Part shown: in pieces, positions 41,511 to 51,856 of the stretch | Layout: the number at the start of each line of letters is the position of its first letter | How positions within the stretch are numbered: the first letter of the stretch is position 1 | From: Flectobacillus roseus | Lineage (GTDB): Bacteria > Bacteroidota > Bacteroidia > Cytophagales > Spirosomataceae | Length of the DNA: 64,000 nucleotides | Strand: one strand, 5' to 3' | Assembly (NCBI RefSeq): GCF_030056665.1 | Contig: NZ_JASHIG010000017.1 | Position numbers and translations under genes: made by a program | The notes under the pieces: model-generated | The model's input: only the letters and a program-made list of their open reading frames with translations | Told to the model about the DNA's origin: nothing | Databases searched by the model: none

Positions 41511-44500
41511 TTAGAACGTTACGTTAATACCAGTACTGAATGTGCGAGGCAATGAAACTGTACCGAAGTCGATACCAGCTGCACCAACCCCCAATGAGGT
41601 TGCAGTAGTACCGTTTACACTTGGATCAGCGCCTGTGTAATTAGTAATCAAGAATAATTCAGTACCACGAACAAAAATAGAGGCATTTTTAACCCATTTT
41701 ACACCAGCCAAAACTTTTGATGGAAGTGAATAAGACAAGCTTACATCACGCATACGAAGCCAGTTGATATTGTGCTCTACGAAGTCTGACTCGGCTAAAG
41801 AGCTATAGAAAGCTTGGTTTGTACTTGTACTAGGAGTGACCTGAACCGTATTTTGCGTTGGATTGTCGGTGTTTTCGTAGCCATCTCTCAACACGCCTTT
41901 GTATACAATTGGGGTATTACGATCTAGAGTTTTTGGACTCAAACCACGTTCGTACAACCACATAGCATTACCGTTGAACACATCGCCACCTTTACGAATA
42001 TCCAATAAGAAAGATAGATTGATAGACTTATAGGTAAATGAGTTTCTTAAACCAATAGAGAAATCTGGATTACGGTCACCAATTGGTAAGAAGTTGGTGT
42101 TTTTAATTGGTAAACCCGTGGCAGGGTTAATCAAAATATCCCCTCTTTTGTTGCGCAAATAGCTGTATCCACCAATCGCAGTTGCCGAGCCAGCCCATTG
42201 TTGGTAGTAGCTTAGGTTGTCAACAGTAGTAAAATATTTTGACAAATCGCCTACAAAAGCACTTGCACGAGCATTGTTGTATAACCAAGTGTCTGAGTTA
42301 TAATATTCAGCTACGTCGGCAGGAAGATTTTTTACATCTGTAGTAAACTTCGAGAAGTTGACATTTACATCCCAAGAGAAGTTAGATGTTTTTACTGGTG
42401 AACCAGACAATTGTACCTCAACACCTTTGTTTGAGAATGTACCACCATTCAACAAAGCAAAGATAAAACCTGTGGCATAGCTCAAACGTTGTGTTACGAT
42501 TTGGTCAGAACGTTCGTTCGAATAGAAGGCTGCATCAACATTCAAACGACCTTTGAAGAAACGTAATTCAGCACCAACTTCCATACCAACACCTCTTTCT
42601 GGTTTCAAATTTGGGTTACCCCCGTAGAATCCATAAGCAAAGCCTCCGTCAGTAGTAGTTTGTGGCGTAAGGGTCGACTTGATTTTGTATGGCGTTGCAG
42701 GGTCTTTACCTGTTTGGGCATAAGACGCACGAAGTTTACCAAACGAAAGGAATCCTAAGTCTTTGAAAGCTGGTAATTCTGTAAAGACAAAACTAGCACT
42801 CACCGAAGGATAGAAATAGTCGTATCTGGTAGCGCCATAAAGTGCCGATGACCAGTCATTTCTACCAGTAGCTTTCAAATATAGGATGTCTTTATAGTTC
42901 AAATCTAAACTAGCAAAAACACTTTGTAAACGTTTCTGTTGAATCGTTACTTTTCCTCTTTGGGTTGTTACGTCGGTATTGTTGATACTGTTAAATTCTG
43001 GCAAATAGAGTTTTTCACCATAAGAAGCATTTACTTCAGATTTGTCATCTTGAAAAGAAGTACCCACCAAAATAGACCCATCGATGTCACCAATTTTCTT
43101 TTTAGCCGTAGCAATAAAGTTTCCGTTAAAGATTCTACCTACGTCAATTGCATTATCGATATAACCTTTGGCTGCAATACCATTGGCAGCAGCTCCTGCA
43201 CTCGAACCACTACCAGATTCTGGGTGAATCAAAAGATTGAGGAAAGTAGTGTAGGTATCGACACCAAAACGACCAGTTACGTTTAGCCAAGGCTTAATAT
43301 CTGCCGAAAGAGAGATATTTTCAATCATACGAAGCGTTCTCTCCTTGTTTTGGTTTTTGTATAAACTAAAGTAAGGATTATCTAACTCAGAGTTATCGGC
43401 AGGAACCAAACGGCGTCTGGTACCATCAATATTTAGGTAATTACGCATATCGTCGTTGGCAGGCCATCCTAATGCGCTCAGGTACATACCGTTTGCTCCT
43501 CTATAGGCTTTGGTAATATCTGAGTTAGTTAAGGCAAATGAGTTGGTTACTGTTACGCCTTTTGCAATTTCGGCACTACCAGTCAATTTGGTTTGAAACT
43601 GTTTCATCCCAGTTGTAGGTACAACCCCCGTTTGATCGGTGTAGGCAGCCGAGAAACGATAAGTGATTTTTTGCCCCCCTTCTATACTGAGATTATGACG
43701 CTGTGTAGTACCTGTTTGAAAGAAATTACCCACATTGTCATATAGCTGAGTATTGGTGCCTTCTGAATATTTTGGTCCACGATAGGTAGTTGATGTTGGG
43801 TCAACAACTCCATACGAACCACGACCATATACTTTTTGGGTTTCTACAAAGCGATAAATATTTGAGAAGTCGAAAGAGTTGCTATAATTTACTCTTGTTG
43901 CTCCTTTTGAACCTTTTTTAGTCGTAATCATGATTACCCCTGACGAACCTTCAGAACCATAAAGCGCTGCTGCTTCAAGGCCTTTCAACACTGTAATGCT
44001 TTCAATATCATTTGGGTTAATATCTGCAATACGGTTCATGTAGTCATTGGCACGGTTTGGGCCGTCAGACACCAAACCTCCTTGTGAGAAAGTGTTGTTA
44101 CTTACTGGCAGACCATCAATTACATACAAAGGGGAGTTGCTACCACCAATAGACGTAGCACCACGAAGCTGTACTTGTGCCGACGCCCCAGGCAAACCTG
44201 TTGTGGGTGTCATCGTAAGACCTGCCACACGACCTTGCATGGCCATCAAAAAGTTACTACGACCTGTATTCGAAATTTCGTCACCTTTTACATCTTGAAC
44301 GGAGTAACCTAAGGCTCTTTTTTCTTGCTTGATACCTAACGCTGTTACCACTACTTCGTCGAGTGCGGAGGTCATAGATTTTAAGGATACATCGATTTTG
44401 GATTGTTTACCAACCTTAACTTCCTGTTTTTCAAAACCCAAAAAACTAAAAACTAAAATGGTGTTGTCTGTCACAGAAATCTTGAAGGATCCATCTTCAC

Positions 44501-44681
44501 CTGTAGTTGCACCTTTGGAAGTGCCTTTGATACTAATGCTTACACCTGCCAAACCTGCATTGTCCTCGGCATTAGTAACCTTTCCTGTTACCTGTCTGTC
44601 TTGGCCATAACTCAATTGCACTGTTCCTAATACAATGCACATGAGAAGCCATGTGAGTTTGTTTAGTAATATTTGTTTCAT
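41511..44681 (-). CDS. SusC/RagA TonB-dependent receptor, second cluster, pair B
   Basis: The 1056-residue outer-membrane receptor has a signal peptide (MKQILLNKLTWLLMCIVLGTVQLSYGQ), the carboxypeptidase-like domain (about 30-105, VTGKVTNAEDNAGLAGVSISIKGTSKG), a plug (about 112-250, VQLRGATSIGGSNSPLYVIDGLPV) and a barrel ending FSTGINVTF. There is no STN domain, so it is unlikely to signal through a FecR protein. It precedes its SusD partner. The 466-bp gap before it suggests its own promoter. Confidence 0.95.
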   Translation of the reverse strand: MKQILLNKLTWLLMCIVLGTVQLSYGQDRQVTGKVTNAEDNAGLAGVSISIKGTSKGATTGEDGSFKISVTDNTILVFSFLGFEKQEVKVGKQSKIDVSLKSMTSALDEVVVTALGIKQEKRALGYSVQDVKGDEISNTGRSNFLMAMQGRVAGLTMTPTTGLPGASAQVQLRGATSIGGSNSPLYVIDGLPVSNNTFSQGGLVSDGPNRANDYMNRIADINPNDIESITVLKGLEAAALYGSEGSSGVIMITTKKGSKGATRVNYSNSFDFSNIYRFVETQKVYGRGSYGVVDPTSTTYRGPKYSEGTNTQLYDNVGNFFQTGTTQRHNLSIEGGQKITYRFSAAYTDQTGVVPTTGMKQFQTKLTGSAEIAKGVTVTNSFALTNSDITKAYRGANGMYLSALGWPANDDMRNYLNIDGTRRRLVPADNSELDNPYFSLYKNQNKERTLRMIENISLSADIKPWLNVTGRFGVDTYTTFLNLLIHPESGSGSSAGAAANGIAAKGYIDNAIDVGRIFNGNFIATAKKKIGDIDGSILVGTSFQDDKSEVNASYGEKLYLPEFNSINNTDVTTQRGKVTIQQKRLQSVFASLDLNYKDILYLKATGRNDWSSALYGATRYDYFYPSVSASFVFTELPAFKDLGFLSFGKLRASYAQTGKDPATPYKIKSTLTPQTTTDGGFAYGFYGGNPNLKPERGVGMEVGAELRFFKGRLNVDAAFYSNERSDQIVTQRLSYATGFIFALLNGGTFSNKGVEVQLSGSPVKTSNFSWDVNVNFSKFTTDVKNLPADVAEYYNSDTWLYNNARASAFVGDLSKYFTTVDNLSYYQQWAGSATAIGGYSYLRNKRGDILINPATGLPIKNTNFLPIGDRNPDFSIGLRNSFTYKSINLSFLLDIRKGGDVFNGNAMWLYERGLSPKTLDRNTPIVYKGVLRDGYENTDNPTQNTVQVTPSTSTNQAFYSSLAESDFVEHNINWLRMRDVSLSYSLPSKVLAGVKWVKNASIFVRGTELFLITNYTGADPSVNGTTATSLGVGAAGIDFGTVSLPRTFSTGINVTF

Positions 44682-45147
44682 AAATAAAATTGGTTGTTGT
44701 TGATTTGAAAAGACATTGTGTATGATTTATATGAAATGAACTAAATGATAATACATGGCTGACAAACCGAGATAATGACTAAATATAGAAATGAAATAAG
44801 AAGAAAAGTCAAACCGTATGTGGTTTATAGTCAATAAATTATGGAGTAAGTAAAAATAAAATTTAGTTATCTAAATGTGTTTAATATCAATGGTTTGAGA
44901 TATGACTAAAATAAATTTTTACTTCTAATGAATATATCCATAAGTTTGAGCATGCTGAATTTTGGGACTGATAGAGTTTAGAATGATTGGTATGCAGGAA
45001 TGTACAAATTAGGGTATCACTCGAACTTAACATTCGTAATTCAATGCGAGATTTCTTAGATTTTCATTCAAAACAGAGAAAAGGGTAAGCGGAGACTCAC
45101 CCCTTTCTGTTTTGTTATTTAGTTGTGTTGATTAAAGGTAAAATATG
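44682..45147. other. Intergenic gap between the two SusCD pairs
   Basis: This AT-rich gap holds the terminator of the upstream pair (45071-45112) and probably a promoter for pair B. No copy of the 14-bp repeat found near deoR, no RNA gene and no clear TAnnTTTG with a partner box were seen. Confidence 0.4.
45071..45112 (-). terminator. Terminator of SusCD pair A
   Basis: On the minus strand AACAGAAAGGGGTGAG pairs imperfectly with CTTACCCTTTTCTCTGTT and is followed by TTTTG. It lies 36 bases beyond the stop of the pair A susD gene. Confidence 0.65.
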
Positions 45148-46455
45148 TTAATTATCAGGATTACTAGGAGTTGAAGGGTTATTCAAACGCTCCGTATTTG
45201 GATATGGATAATAGTTACGAGAGCGCTCTGCACTAGTACCTTTGTCAAATCCTGGACGAGCAAATCTTCTTGAATCCTCCAAATCCAAACCAGACATAAA
45301 TAGTTCGATACGACGATTTCTATAAATTTCTGTCAAAACTGCATCTTGTGTGTTAGCTCCCGAATAGGGTGTTAAGCCAGCACCAAGTCCCCAAACATCT
45401 GTCGTTTTGGTCAATACTTTGTTCAATTCAACTACAGCATTGGTCAAGTCATTTTTTCTAGCATAAGCTTCAGCCTTAATCAAGCTTATTTCACCCGGTA
45501 AATACACTGGAATAGAAACCGTATTGGCTGTGAAAAACCCTTTTCCACGATACACGCCTTGTACAGGAGTACGTGCGCTGAAATAAAAGTCAATGCGCTT
45601 ATCAGCAGTGTTAGGTGCCAAACTAGCTGGTAAACCCATATTCAAGTCTAATGGCTGATACACGTTGATATTACTCAATGCTGTTTCGAAAATAGGGTTA
45701 CGACTTTGGTCATCAAACTTATATTCTGACTTTTTGGTAAGGTCTACTTTATTAGCAAGTTCGATAGCTTTGTCATTGTTACCCAACATTAAATAATACC
45801 TTGAAGCCAATGCATAAGCTGTATTTACATAGTCGATACCTCCAACAATTCTGTTAGTGAAAGTTGTAGGAGCGGTAGTTGTAGCCACAGCACTCGCTGC
45901 TGATTCTAAAAGTGTTACAGCTTCTTGTAAAACCTCCTGACGGGTATTAAAGGCTGCATTTTCAGAAACTTTTACTGGTGCTTTTTCAAAAAACTGTGCC
46001 AATGTTCCTAATGAAATAGCCTTAAAAATAGAAGCATGTGCGGTGATATAGGCCTTCAATGCAGGGTCATTTACTTTTGAAACATTGTTTAAAATCAAAT
46101 CAGCGTTGGCTTTTACCAGATTAGATTGTTCCCAAAGGTTTTTGACAACACCGTTGGTTTCGGTAACATTGGCTCCGCCTTTTTGTAAGAAATCTTCATC
46201 GGCATTACCAGCATTGAGCACTGTCAGCGACTTTGTGGTTAAACCTGCGGCCGTAACCGACGCGTAAACAGGACTGGTACGAGATACCGTAAAACGATAT
46301 TGTAGCCCATTACACAAGGCAATCAAACCATTAGGGTCGTTTACTACTTGTGTTTCACTGGCCGAACTCGGATTGAGATATTCACTCTGACAACCAGTGA
46401 GGCCTAAGGTCAGTGCTAATCCCAAAATTGAAATTTTATTGAAATATTTTTTCAT
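45148..46455 (-). CDS. SusD/RagB-family lipoprotein, second cluster, pair A
   Basis: The 435-residue lipoprotein starts MKKYFNKISILGLALTLGLTGC (cysteine at 22) and shows SusD features: SEYLNPSSASETQVVNDPNGLIALCNGLQ, helical TPR-like repeats and PVYLPGEISLIKAEAYARKNDL, then EIYRNRRIELFMSGLDLEDSRRF. It is shorter than typical SusD proteins (about 500-600 residues), mostly through smaller loops. Its receptor partner ends 74 bases upstream. Confidence 0.93.
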   Translation of the reverse strand: MKKYFNKISILGLALTLGLTGCQSEYLNPSSASETQVVNDPNGLIALCNGLQYRFTVSRTSPVYASVTAAGLTTKSLTVLNAGNADEDFLQKGGANVTETNGVVKNLWEQSNLVKANADLILNNVSKVNDPALKAYITAHASIFKAISLGTLAQFFEKAPVKVSENAAFNTRQEVLQEAVTLLESAASAVATTTAPTTFTNRIVGGIDYVNTAYALASRYYLMLGNNDKAIELANKVDLTKKSEYKFDDQSRNPIFETALSNINVYQPLDLNMGLPASLAPNTADKRIDFYFSARTPVQGVYRGKGFFTANTVSIPVYLPGEISLIKAEAYARKNDLTNAVVELNKVLTKTTDVWGLGAGLTPYSGANTQDAVLTEIYRNRRIELFMSGLDLEDSRRFARPGFDKGTSAERSRNYYPYPNTERLNNPSTPSNPDN

Positions 46456-46529
46456 ACCTATGAAGGTTGTTAATGCTCTAACTAAAATTTTCTTTGTACA
46501 ATTGAAAGTGGATTTCGCTAGTCCTACTA

Positions 46530-49500
46530 TTAGAAGTTTGCAGAAATAGTCAACTGATAAGTACGTGGAATGGGAATATTTCCAAAGTCTACACCTCTCA
46601 ATAAGCTACTGTTACCACCTGCGTTTGTTTCTGGGTCAAAACCATTGTAGTTGTCCCACGAAACCAAGTTACGACCTACTAATGATACATTTAAGTCGTA
46701 TTTGCCTGCCAAGGCTTTCACAAAAGAATACCCTAATGATACTTCACGAAGTTTGACAAATGAACCGTTGTCTACACGATATTCTTCTATTGGAACAAGG
46801 GCGAAAACAGTACCACGAGGAGCTGTACCACGTAGTTCGGCCTCAGCCAAGTCTCCAATACCCACGTTGTTACGAGTACGCTTGTCGGCGTTGAATACTT
46901 GCAAGCCTTGTACAGCATCCAATAGGAAGCGAAGTGATAGTTTTTTGTACTGAAAATTTGAGCTAAACGAACCTGTCCAATCTGGGTTTGGATTACCGAT
47001 AACAGAAGTAATAAATGCACCTGTTGGTTGACCTGAGGCATCTCTTTGCGGAGTATAGCTCAAAATACCTGTTTGTGTACCACGCTCACGTTGTGGGAAA
47101 CCTTGTGATGTAAGTAATAGCGAACCGTCGGCATTGCGTGCGTAAGGGTTACCATAGAATACCGATGCTGGTTGACCTTCAATCAAGAAGATAGGAGCAC
47201 CCGCTGCGTTGGTAATAGCTACGTTGCCACCAGGAAGTTTAGTGATTTTGTTGCGGTTGCTACTAAATACCACGTTGGCATCCCATGAGAAATCTTTCGT
47301 TTTAATAACATTGGCACCCAATGAAACCTCAAAGCCTTTATTCTGCATTTCACCCACATTGTTTACAATACTCGTTCCACCCGATGATGCGGCTAGTACA
47401 CGGTTTACCACCAAGTCGGTAATATTTTGTGAATAATAAGTCAAACCTAGTGATACTTTGTTTTTTACTAAAGAAAAATCTCCTCCAAATTCTAACTCAC
47501 GCATACGTTCAGGTTTTACCGATGGATTGGCTAACTGACGACCAGGCAAAATGGTGCTTTTACCCAAATAGGCCGCAGGAGAAAATTGCCAAAAACGGTC
47601 ATAAGTACCCAAAGCTGTCAAACCACCCGCATCACCAAATGAGGCACGTAATTTAGCACCATTTAACCAACCGTCTTTTCCTTCAACTAATACATACGAA
47701 CCACTGATTTTTGGATATAACTGATTAGTTTGATCTGGAGAGAAGATTGTCGAACCATCACGACGGATAGCCCCTGTCAAGAACGCACGATTTTTGTACC
47801 CAAAGGTTGCTTGAAAAAACTGTCCTGTTACGGCATATCTATCAAGTCCGTAGGTTGCAGTAACAGTAGTCGAAGCCGCTCCACTAACAGTTTCGATAAA
47901 TGGTGCCAAGTTCTGACCTGTATTAGTACTAATGTCGGTTTGTGTATATTGATGGTTAAAACCAGCCGTCAACGTCATTTTTACATCATCCGAAAGGTTT
48001 TTGTCATAACCAATATTTACGTCAGTATTGAACAAAAACGTATTACTACTAGCTGTTGCTGCAAAACCTAATGGATAGCGCTCTAGTGGCAAGCCTGCCT
48101 CAGTCGCGTAAGGATATGGTTTGATAGTGTTTTTTCCTAGTTGAGAAAAGGCATCTATACCCATAACCCAGTCAATAGTAAGTCCTTTGGCTGGTGTCAA
48201 ATTCAACTGTAAGTCGGCAATAGTACGATTAGTAGCCTGTGAGAAATCCATATCTTCAATGGTAGATAATGGGTTTACACGGGTAGGTTCTACAGCCAAA
48301 AGGTTTCCTGCTGCATCACGTTTGGTAATATCATAAATATTGTTGGTGATGTTTACAGAGTTGATAGGGCTGTAGAATACGTTTCCATTTGGCTTTTCAT
48401 TTGAGAAGGTGTTGATATAATTCAAACCTGCTGAAACTTTAGCCCAGTTGTTCAAATGCTGGTCAACTCGTACTTTAAGTCCGTAACGTTGAAAATCAGC
48501 ACCTTTGATGATGCCTTGATTTTTCATGTACGAAACCGAAGCCAAATATTGTGTTTTCTCATTACCTCCTGTAATAGACAAGTAATTATCAGTGCCTACG
48601 CCAGTTCTGAAAATTTGGTCTTGATAATCATAGCGAGTTACATCTACTAGATTCGTCGCCAAAGGAGTACTCGTTCCATCTCTTAAGATATTGGTTGTTG
48701 TCACTCCTGGGTTTGCTGCTATTTGAGCCGCCGAGATACCTCCGATTGTATGTAAACGTAGGCCTGTAAAACCAAACTGTTTGCCATAGGTGCTTACAAA
48801 CACTTTTTTACGCAACTGATTTACATTCATGCTTGTCGAGAAGGTAACCTTTGGTGTTCCCGACTTACCACGTTTGGTCGTAATAATCACTACCCCATTG
48901 CTTGCACGTGAACCGTACACAGCCGCTGCTGCTGCGCCGTTCAATACGTTGATCGTTTCAATATCCTGAGGGTTAATATCCGCCATACGGTTGGTACCAA
49001 GGTTAGCAACACCCGCCTGAGCATCTACTGCAATCTGAGATACGTTTGATGAAGCGTTACTTACAACCACCCCGTCGATTACATAAAGGGGGTCGGAGCT
49101 ACCTCTCAAAGACTTGGTACCTCTCAAACGAATACTAATACCTCCCGAAGGATCTCCAGAGTTTTGTGTAATTTGCGCCCCCGGAATTTTTCCTTGCAAC
49201 GCTGAGAACAAGTTGGTTGTCCCTGTCTTTTGGAGCGCATCTGCTTTTACAGAGTTGATGGTATTACCTAGCTCACGTTTGTTAGACGATAACGTAGAAC
49301 CTGTAAACACTACTTCGTCCAAGGCAAAAGCATCATCATCGCTGAGAGCAAGGTCAAGATTGAGCGTATTTGAATTTCCTAGGGTGATACTTTTTGTCGC
49401 ATTTTTATATCCAATAGAACGGAATATCAATTCGTAGCTACCTTCTTTGAGGTTGGCACGTAAGGTATATTCGCCTTTAGCATCTGCAACTGTACCCAAA

Positions 49501-49658
49501 GTGGTACCTTTGATGATTACTGAAGTACCTGCAAGTGCTTCATTCGTCGATTGAGAAGTGATTTTCCCTTTGATGGTATAGGTTTGAGCAAGTGCCGAAA
49601 TTGACATCAGCATCAGTGCTACCAAAACCATAAAAGGTTTTTGTAAAGTTTTTTTCAT
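46530..49658 (-). CDS. SusC/RagA TonB-dependent receptor, second cluster, pair A
   Basis: The 1042-residue receptor has a signal peptide (ending near ALAQ, residue 25), a carboxypeptidase-like domain (about 27-105, IKGKITSQSTNEALAGTSVIIKGTTLG), a plug (about 115-265, IRLRGTKSLRGSSDPLYVIDGVVV) and a barrel ending QLTISANF. There is no STN domain. It is the first gene of the cluster and is divergent from the DeoR-type regulator; one of the two 14-bp repeats lies 80 bases before its start. Confidence 0.95.
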   Translation of the reverse strand: MKKTLQKPFMVLVALMLMSISALAQTYTIKGKITSQSTNEALAGTSVIIKGTTLGTVADAKGEYTLRANLKEGSYELIFRSIGYKNATKSITLGNSNTLNLDLALSDDDAFALDEVVFTGSTLSSNKRELGNTINSVKADALQKTGTTNLFSALQGKIPGAQITQNSGDPSGGISIRLRGTKSLRGSSDPLYVIDGVVVSNASSNVSQIAVDAQAGVANLGTNRMADINPQDIETINVLNGAAAAAVYGSRASNGVVIITTKRGKSGTPKVTFSTSMNVNQLRKKVFVSTYGKQFGFTGLRLHTIGGISAAQIAANPGVTTTNILRDGTSTPLATNLVDVTRYDYQDQIFRTGVGTDNYLSITGGNEKTQYLASVSYMKNQGIIKGADFQRYGLKVRVDQHLNNWAKVSAGLNYINTFSNEKPNGNVFYSPINSVNITNNIYDITKRDAAGNLLAVEPTRVNPLSTIEDMDFSQATNRTIADLQLNLTPAKGLTIDWVMGIDAFSQLGKNTIKPYPYATEAGLPLERYPLGFAATASSNTFLFNTDVNIGYDKNLSDDVKMTLTAGFNHQYTQTDISTNTGQNLAPFIETVSGAASTTVTATYGLDRYAVTGQFFQATFGYKNRAFLTGAIRRDGSTIFSPDQTNQLYPKISGSYVLVEGKDGWLNGAKLRASFGDAGGLTALGTYDRFWQFSPAAYLGKSTILPGRQLANPSVKPERMRELEFGGDFSLVKNKVSLGLTYYSQNITDLVVNRVLAASSGGTSIVNNVGEMQNKGFEVSLGANVIKTKDFSWDANVVFSSNRNKITKLPGGNVAITNAAGAPIFLIEGQPASVFYGNPYARNADGSLLLTSQGFPQRERGTQTGILSYTPQRDASGQPTGAFITSVIGNPNPDWTGSFSSNFQYKKLSLRFLLDAVQGLQVFNADKRTRNNVGIGDLAEAELRGTAPRGTVFALVPIEEYRVDNGSFVKLREVSLGYSFVKALAGKYDLNVSLVGRNLVSWDNYNGFDPETNAGGNSSLLRGVDFGNIPIPRTYQLTISANF

Positions 49659-49737
49659 AAGTCAATACATGGTTAAAATTGGATGAATGATTTTTGCGCT
49701 TTTATGCTAAAATTATCATGAAGATACAATTAAAACA

Positions 49738-49751
49738 GGCAAATACCTGCA
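49738..49751 (+). promoter_or_regulatory. Putative DeoR operator, copy 1
   Basis: GGCAAATACCTGCA matches the copy at 49876-49889 at 13 of 14 positions and in the same orientation. It lies 80 bases upstream of the pair A susC start, where a repressor would block its promoter. Confidence 0.5.
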
Positions 49752-49875
49752 TTTTTAAGCAAGGAAATATTGACAAAAATATTGATTTTATTCAGATTTG
49801 TTTAAATTTATATAAATATATTACAAAAACTAAGTATAATTCCCTATTTCTTAATCATTAATACTCAAATAAAAC

Positions 49876-49889
49876 GGCAAAAACCTGCA
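49876..49889 (+). promoter_or_regulatory. Putative DeoR operator, copy 2
   Basis: GGCAAAAACCTGCA lies 28 bases before the deoR-type gene. DeoR-family repressors commonly bind widely spaced direct repeats and form loops; here the copies are 138 bases apart, which would allow joint control of both divergent genes. Confidence 0.5.
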
Positions 49890-49916
49890 AGGTTAATGCT
49901 TACTAATCGCAATAGT

Positions 49917-50660
49917 ATGTTAAAAAAAGAAAGACAGGCCTTTATCATCAAGGAAATTAACCTACATAATAAAGTCTTATCCTCAGATTTGAGTATGGCT
50001 TTGGATGTGTCCGAAGATACTATTCGGCGTGATCTCAATGAGTTAGCTATGGAAGGGCGTGTGGTAAAAGTACATGGTGGAGCTTTGTCTAAATCGTATC
50101 AGATGGCGGCTGTACAGGCAGATACCTATGCTTATGAAAAGAAAGAGGTAATTGCCATGAAAACTTTGAAGCTGTTCAAAGATGGGATGGTGATTTTGAC
50201 AAGTGGAGGAACTACCATGCGTGAAATTGCTAAACGTTTGCCAGAATCATTGCAGGTAACTTTTTTTACGATAAGTCCCCTTATTGCTCTCGAACTTGCC
50301 GAGCATCCCAAAGCCGATGTGATTTTGTTGGGTGGTCAGCTTTCCAATGCGTCAAAAGTGACTATTGGGGCAGAGGTAGTTCAAAAAATCAGCGAAATCA
50401 AGGCGGATATTTGTATTTTGGGTATCAATGGTATGGACTTGGATGGTATTACAGATTCTGATTATGAAATCGTACAAGTTAAAAAAGCCATGATAAAAGC
50501 TTCGAAACAGATGATTATCCCTACTATTTCCGAAAAACTCAATACGGCGCTTCGCTATAAAGTGACGCCTACAGCCGATATAGATTGTCTGATTACAGAG
50601 CTTTCGCCTTTACATGATACGATTCAACCCTATTTGTCTCAGGTGAAACTTGTTTTATAA
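49917..50660 (+). CDS. DeoR/GlpR-family transcriptional regulator
   Basis: This 247-residue regulator has an N-terminal winged helix-turn-helix (MLKKERQAFIIKEI ... VLSSDLSMALDVSEDTIRRDLNELAMEGRVVKVHGGA, residues 1-58) and a DeoR C-terminal sensor domain (about 75-230; LTSGGTTMREIAKRL, VILLGGQLSN, DICILGINGMDLDGITDSD). Such proteins sense phosphorylated sugars. ATG 49917 gives the usual MLKKERQ start; an in-frame ATG at 49896 adds seven residues. Its position opposite the SusCD cluster makes that cluster the likely target. Confidence 0.92.
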   Translation: MLKKERQAFIIKEINLHNKVLSSDLSMALDVSEDTIRRDLNELAMEGRVVKVHGGALSKSYQMAAVQADTYAYEKKEVIAMKTLKLFKDGMVILTSGGTTMREIAKRLPESLQVTFFTISPLIALELAEHPKADVILLGGQLSNASKVTIGAEVVQKISEIKADICILGINGMDLDGITDSDYEIVQVKKAMIKASKQMIIPTISEKLNTALRYKVTPTADIDCLITELSPLHDTIQPYLSQVKLVL

Positions 50661-50797
50661 GGATGAGGTTTTCGGGGAAAATGGGTAACTTTGACGAAGA
50701 AAATACCTGAATTTGAGGATAGGATGAAAAATAATATTTTCAACTATTTCTCATTGCCATCTTTCAAATTCGATTTCACGTTAATCAAAAATCAAAA

Positions 50798-51835
50798 ATG
50801 TCGTCAGTTGTAATTGCTCCTATCGCAGAAAGTTTACCTCAATTTTTATCTGATTCAAAGTACTCGAAGGTACATGTGATTGTAGATGAAAATACCAAAC
50901 GCCATTGTTATCCGCTCGTAAAATCATTTTTACCCAAGCATTCACTTACTCAAATCAAGTCGGGTGAGCAAGAAAAAACCTTAGCTACTTGCGAAAAAAT
51001 CTGGCAGGATATGACCGATGCCGAATTGGATAGACATAGTTTGGTCGTAAATATCGGTGGAGGTGTAATTGGTGATATGGGAGGTTTTTGTGCATCGACC
51101 TATAAAAGAGGGATTGATTTTATCCAAATTCCAACAACTTTATTGGCGCAAGTAGACGCCAGCGTAGGAGGGAAGTTGGGTATCGATTTTCATGGTTTCA
51201 AGAATCATATTGGGGTATTTCGTATTCCCAATACCGTTTTGATAGATCCTATTTTTACTAAAACATTACCTTTTAATGAATTGCGTTCTGGTTTTGCCGA
51301 AATCGTAAAACACTGTTTGATTGCTGATAAAGCCAAATGGGATGTGATTAAACGCAAGGATTTTGAAGCACAAGATTTTGCTGATTTGATTAGTCACTCT
51401 GTCGAAATCAAAAAAGCAGTTGTGGCACAAGACCCAACCGAAAAAGGTTTACGTAAAATCCTCAATTTTGGACATACACTTGGGCATGCTATTGAGACTT
51501 TCTATCTGGGTAAACCGAAATTACATTTACTGCATGGCGAGGCTATTGCCGCAGGGATGATTTGTGAGGCGTTTGTGGGTTTCAAAAAAGGATTGATTAC
51601 ACAAAAAGAATTAGCCGAAATTGAAGAGTTTATCTTCTCTGTTTATGGTATTGCAACTATCCAAGCGGAGGACGTAGAAGAAATCATCGCACTTACGGCA
51701 CAAGACAAGAAAAATAAAGGAAAAGAAGTTAGATTCTCTTTATTGGAAGGTATCGGAAAATGCGGTTTTGATATTGCTATCAATGCCAAAGAAATGAAGG
51801 ATGCCTTGGCGTATTATAGAGGCGATGTGAATTAG
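50798..51835 (+). CDS. aroB: 3-dehydroquinate synthase
   Basis: AroB converts DAHP to 3-dehydroquinate in the shikimate pathway, using NAD and a divalent metal. The 345-residue protein has the NAD-binding SGEQEKTLATCEKIW and NIGGGVIGDMGGFCASTYKRG, the PTTLLAQVDASVGGKLGID loop, metal ligands in GFAEIVKH, NFGHTLGHAIE and HLLHGEAIAAGM. An orphan TAACTTTG (50686-50693) may be the -7 box of its promoter. It lies 137 bases after deoR. Confidence 0.97.
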   Translation: MSSVVIAPIAESLPQFLSDSKYSKVHVIVDENTKRHCYPLVKSFLPKHSLTQIKSGEQEKTLATCEKIWQDMTDAELDRHSLVVNIGGGVIGDMGGFCASTYKRGIDFIQIPTTLLAQVDASVGGKLGIDFHGFKNHIGVFRIPNTVLIDPIFTKTLPFNELRSGFAEIVKHCLIADKAKWDVIKRKDFEAQDFADLISHSVEIKKAVVAQDPTEKGLRKILNFGHTLGHAIETFYLGKPKLHLLHGEAIAAGMICEAFVGFKKGLITQKELAEIEEFIFSVYGIATIQAEDVEEIIALTAQDKKNKGKEVRFSLLEGIGKCGFDIAINAKEMKDALAYYRGDVN

Positions 51836-51856
51836 TCTAGGAGTGAACAGGTGTAG

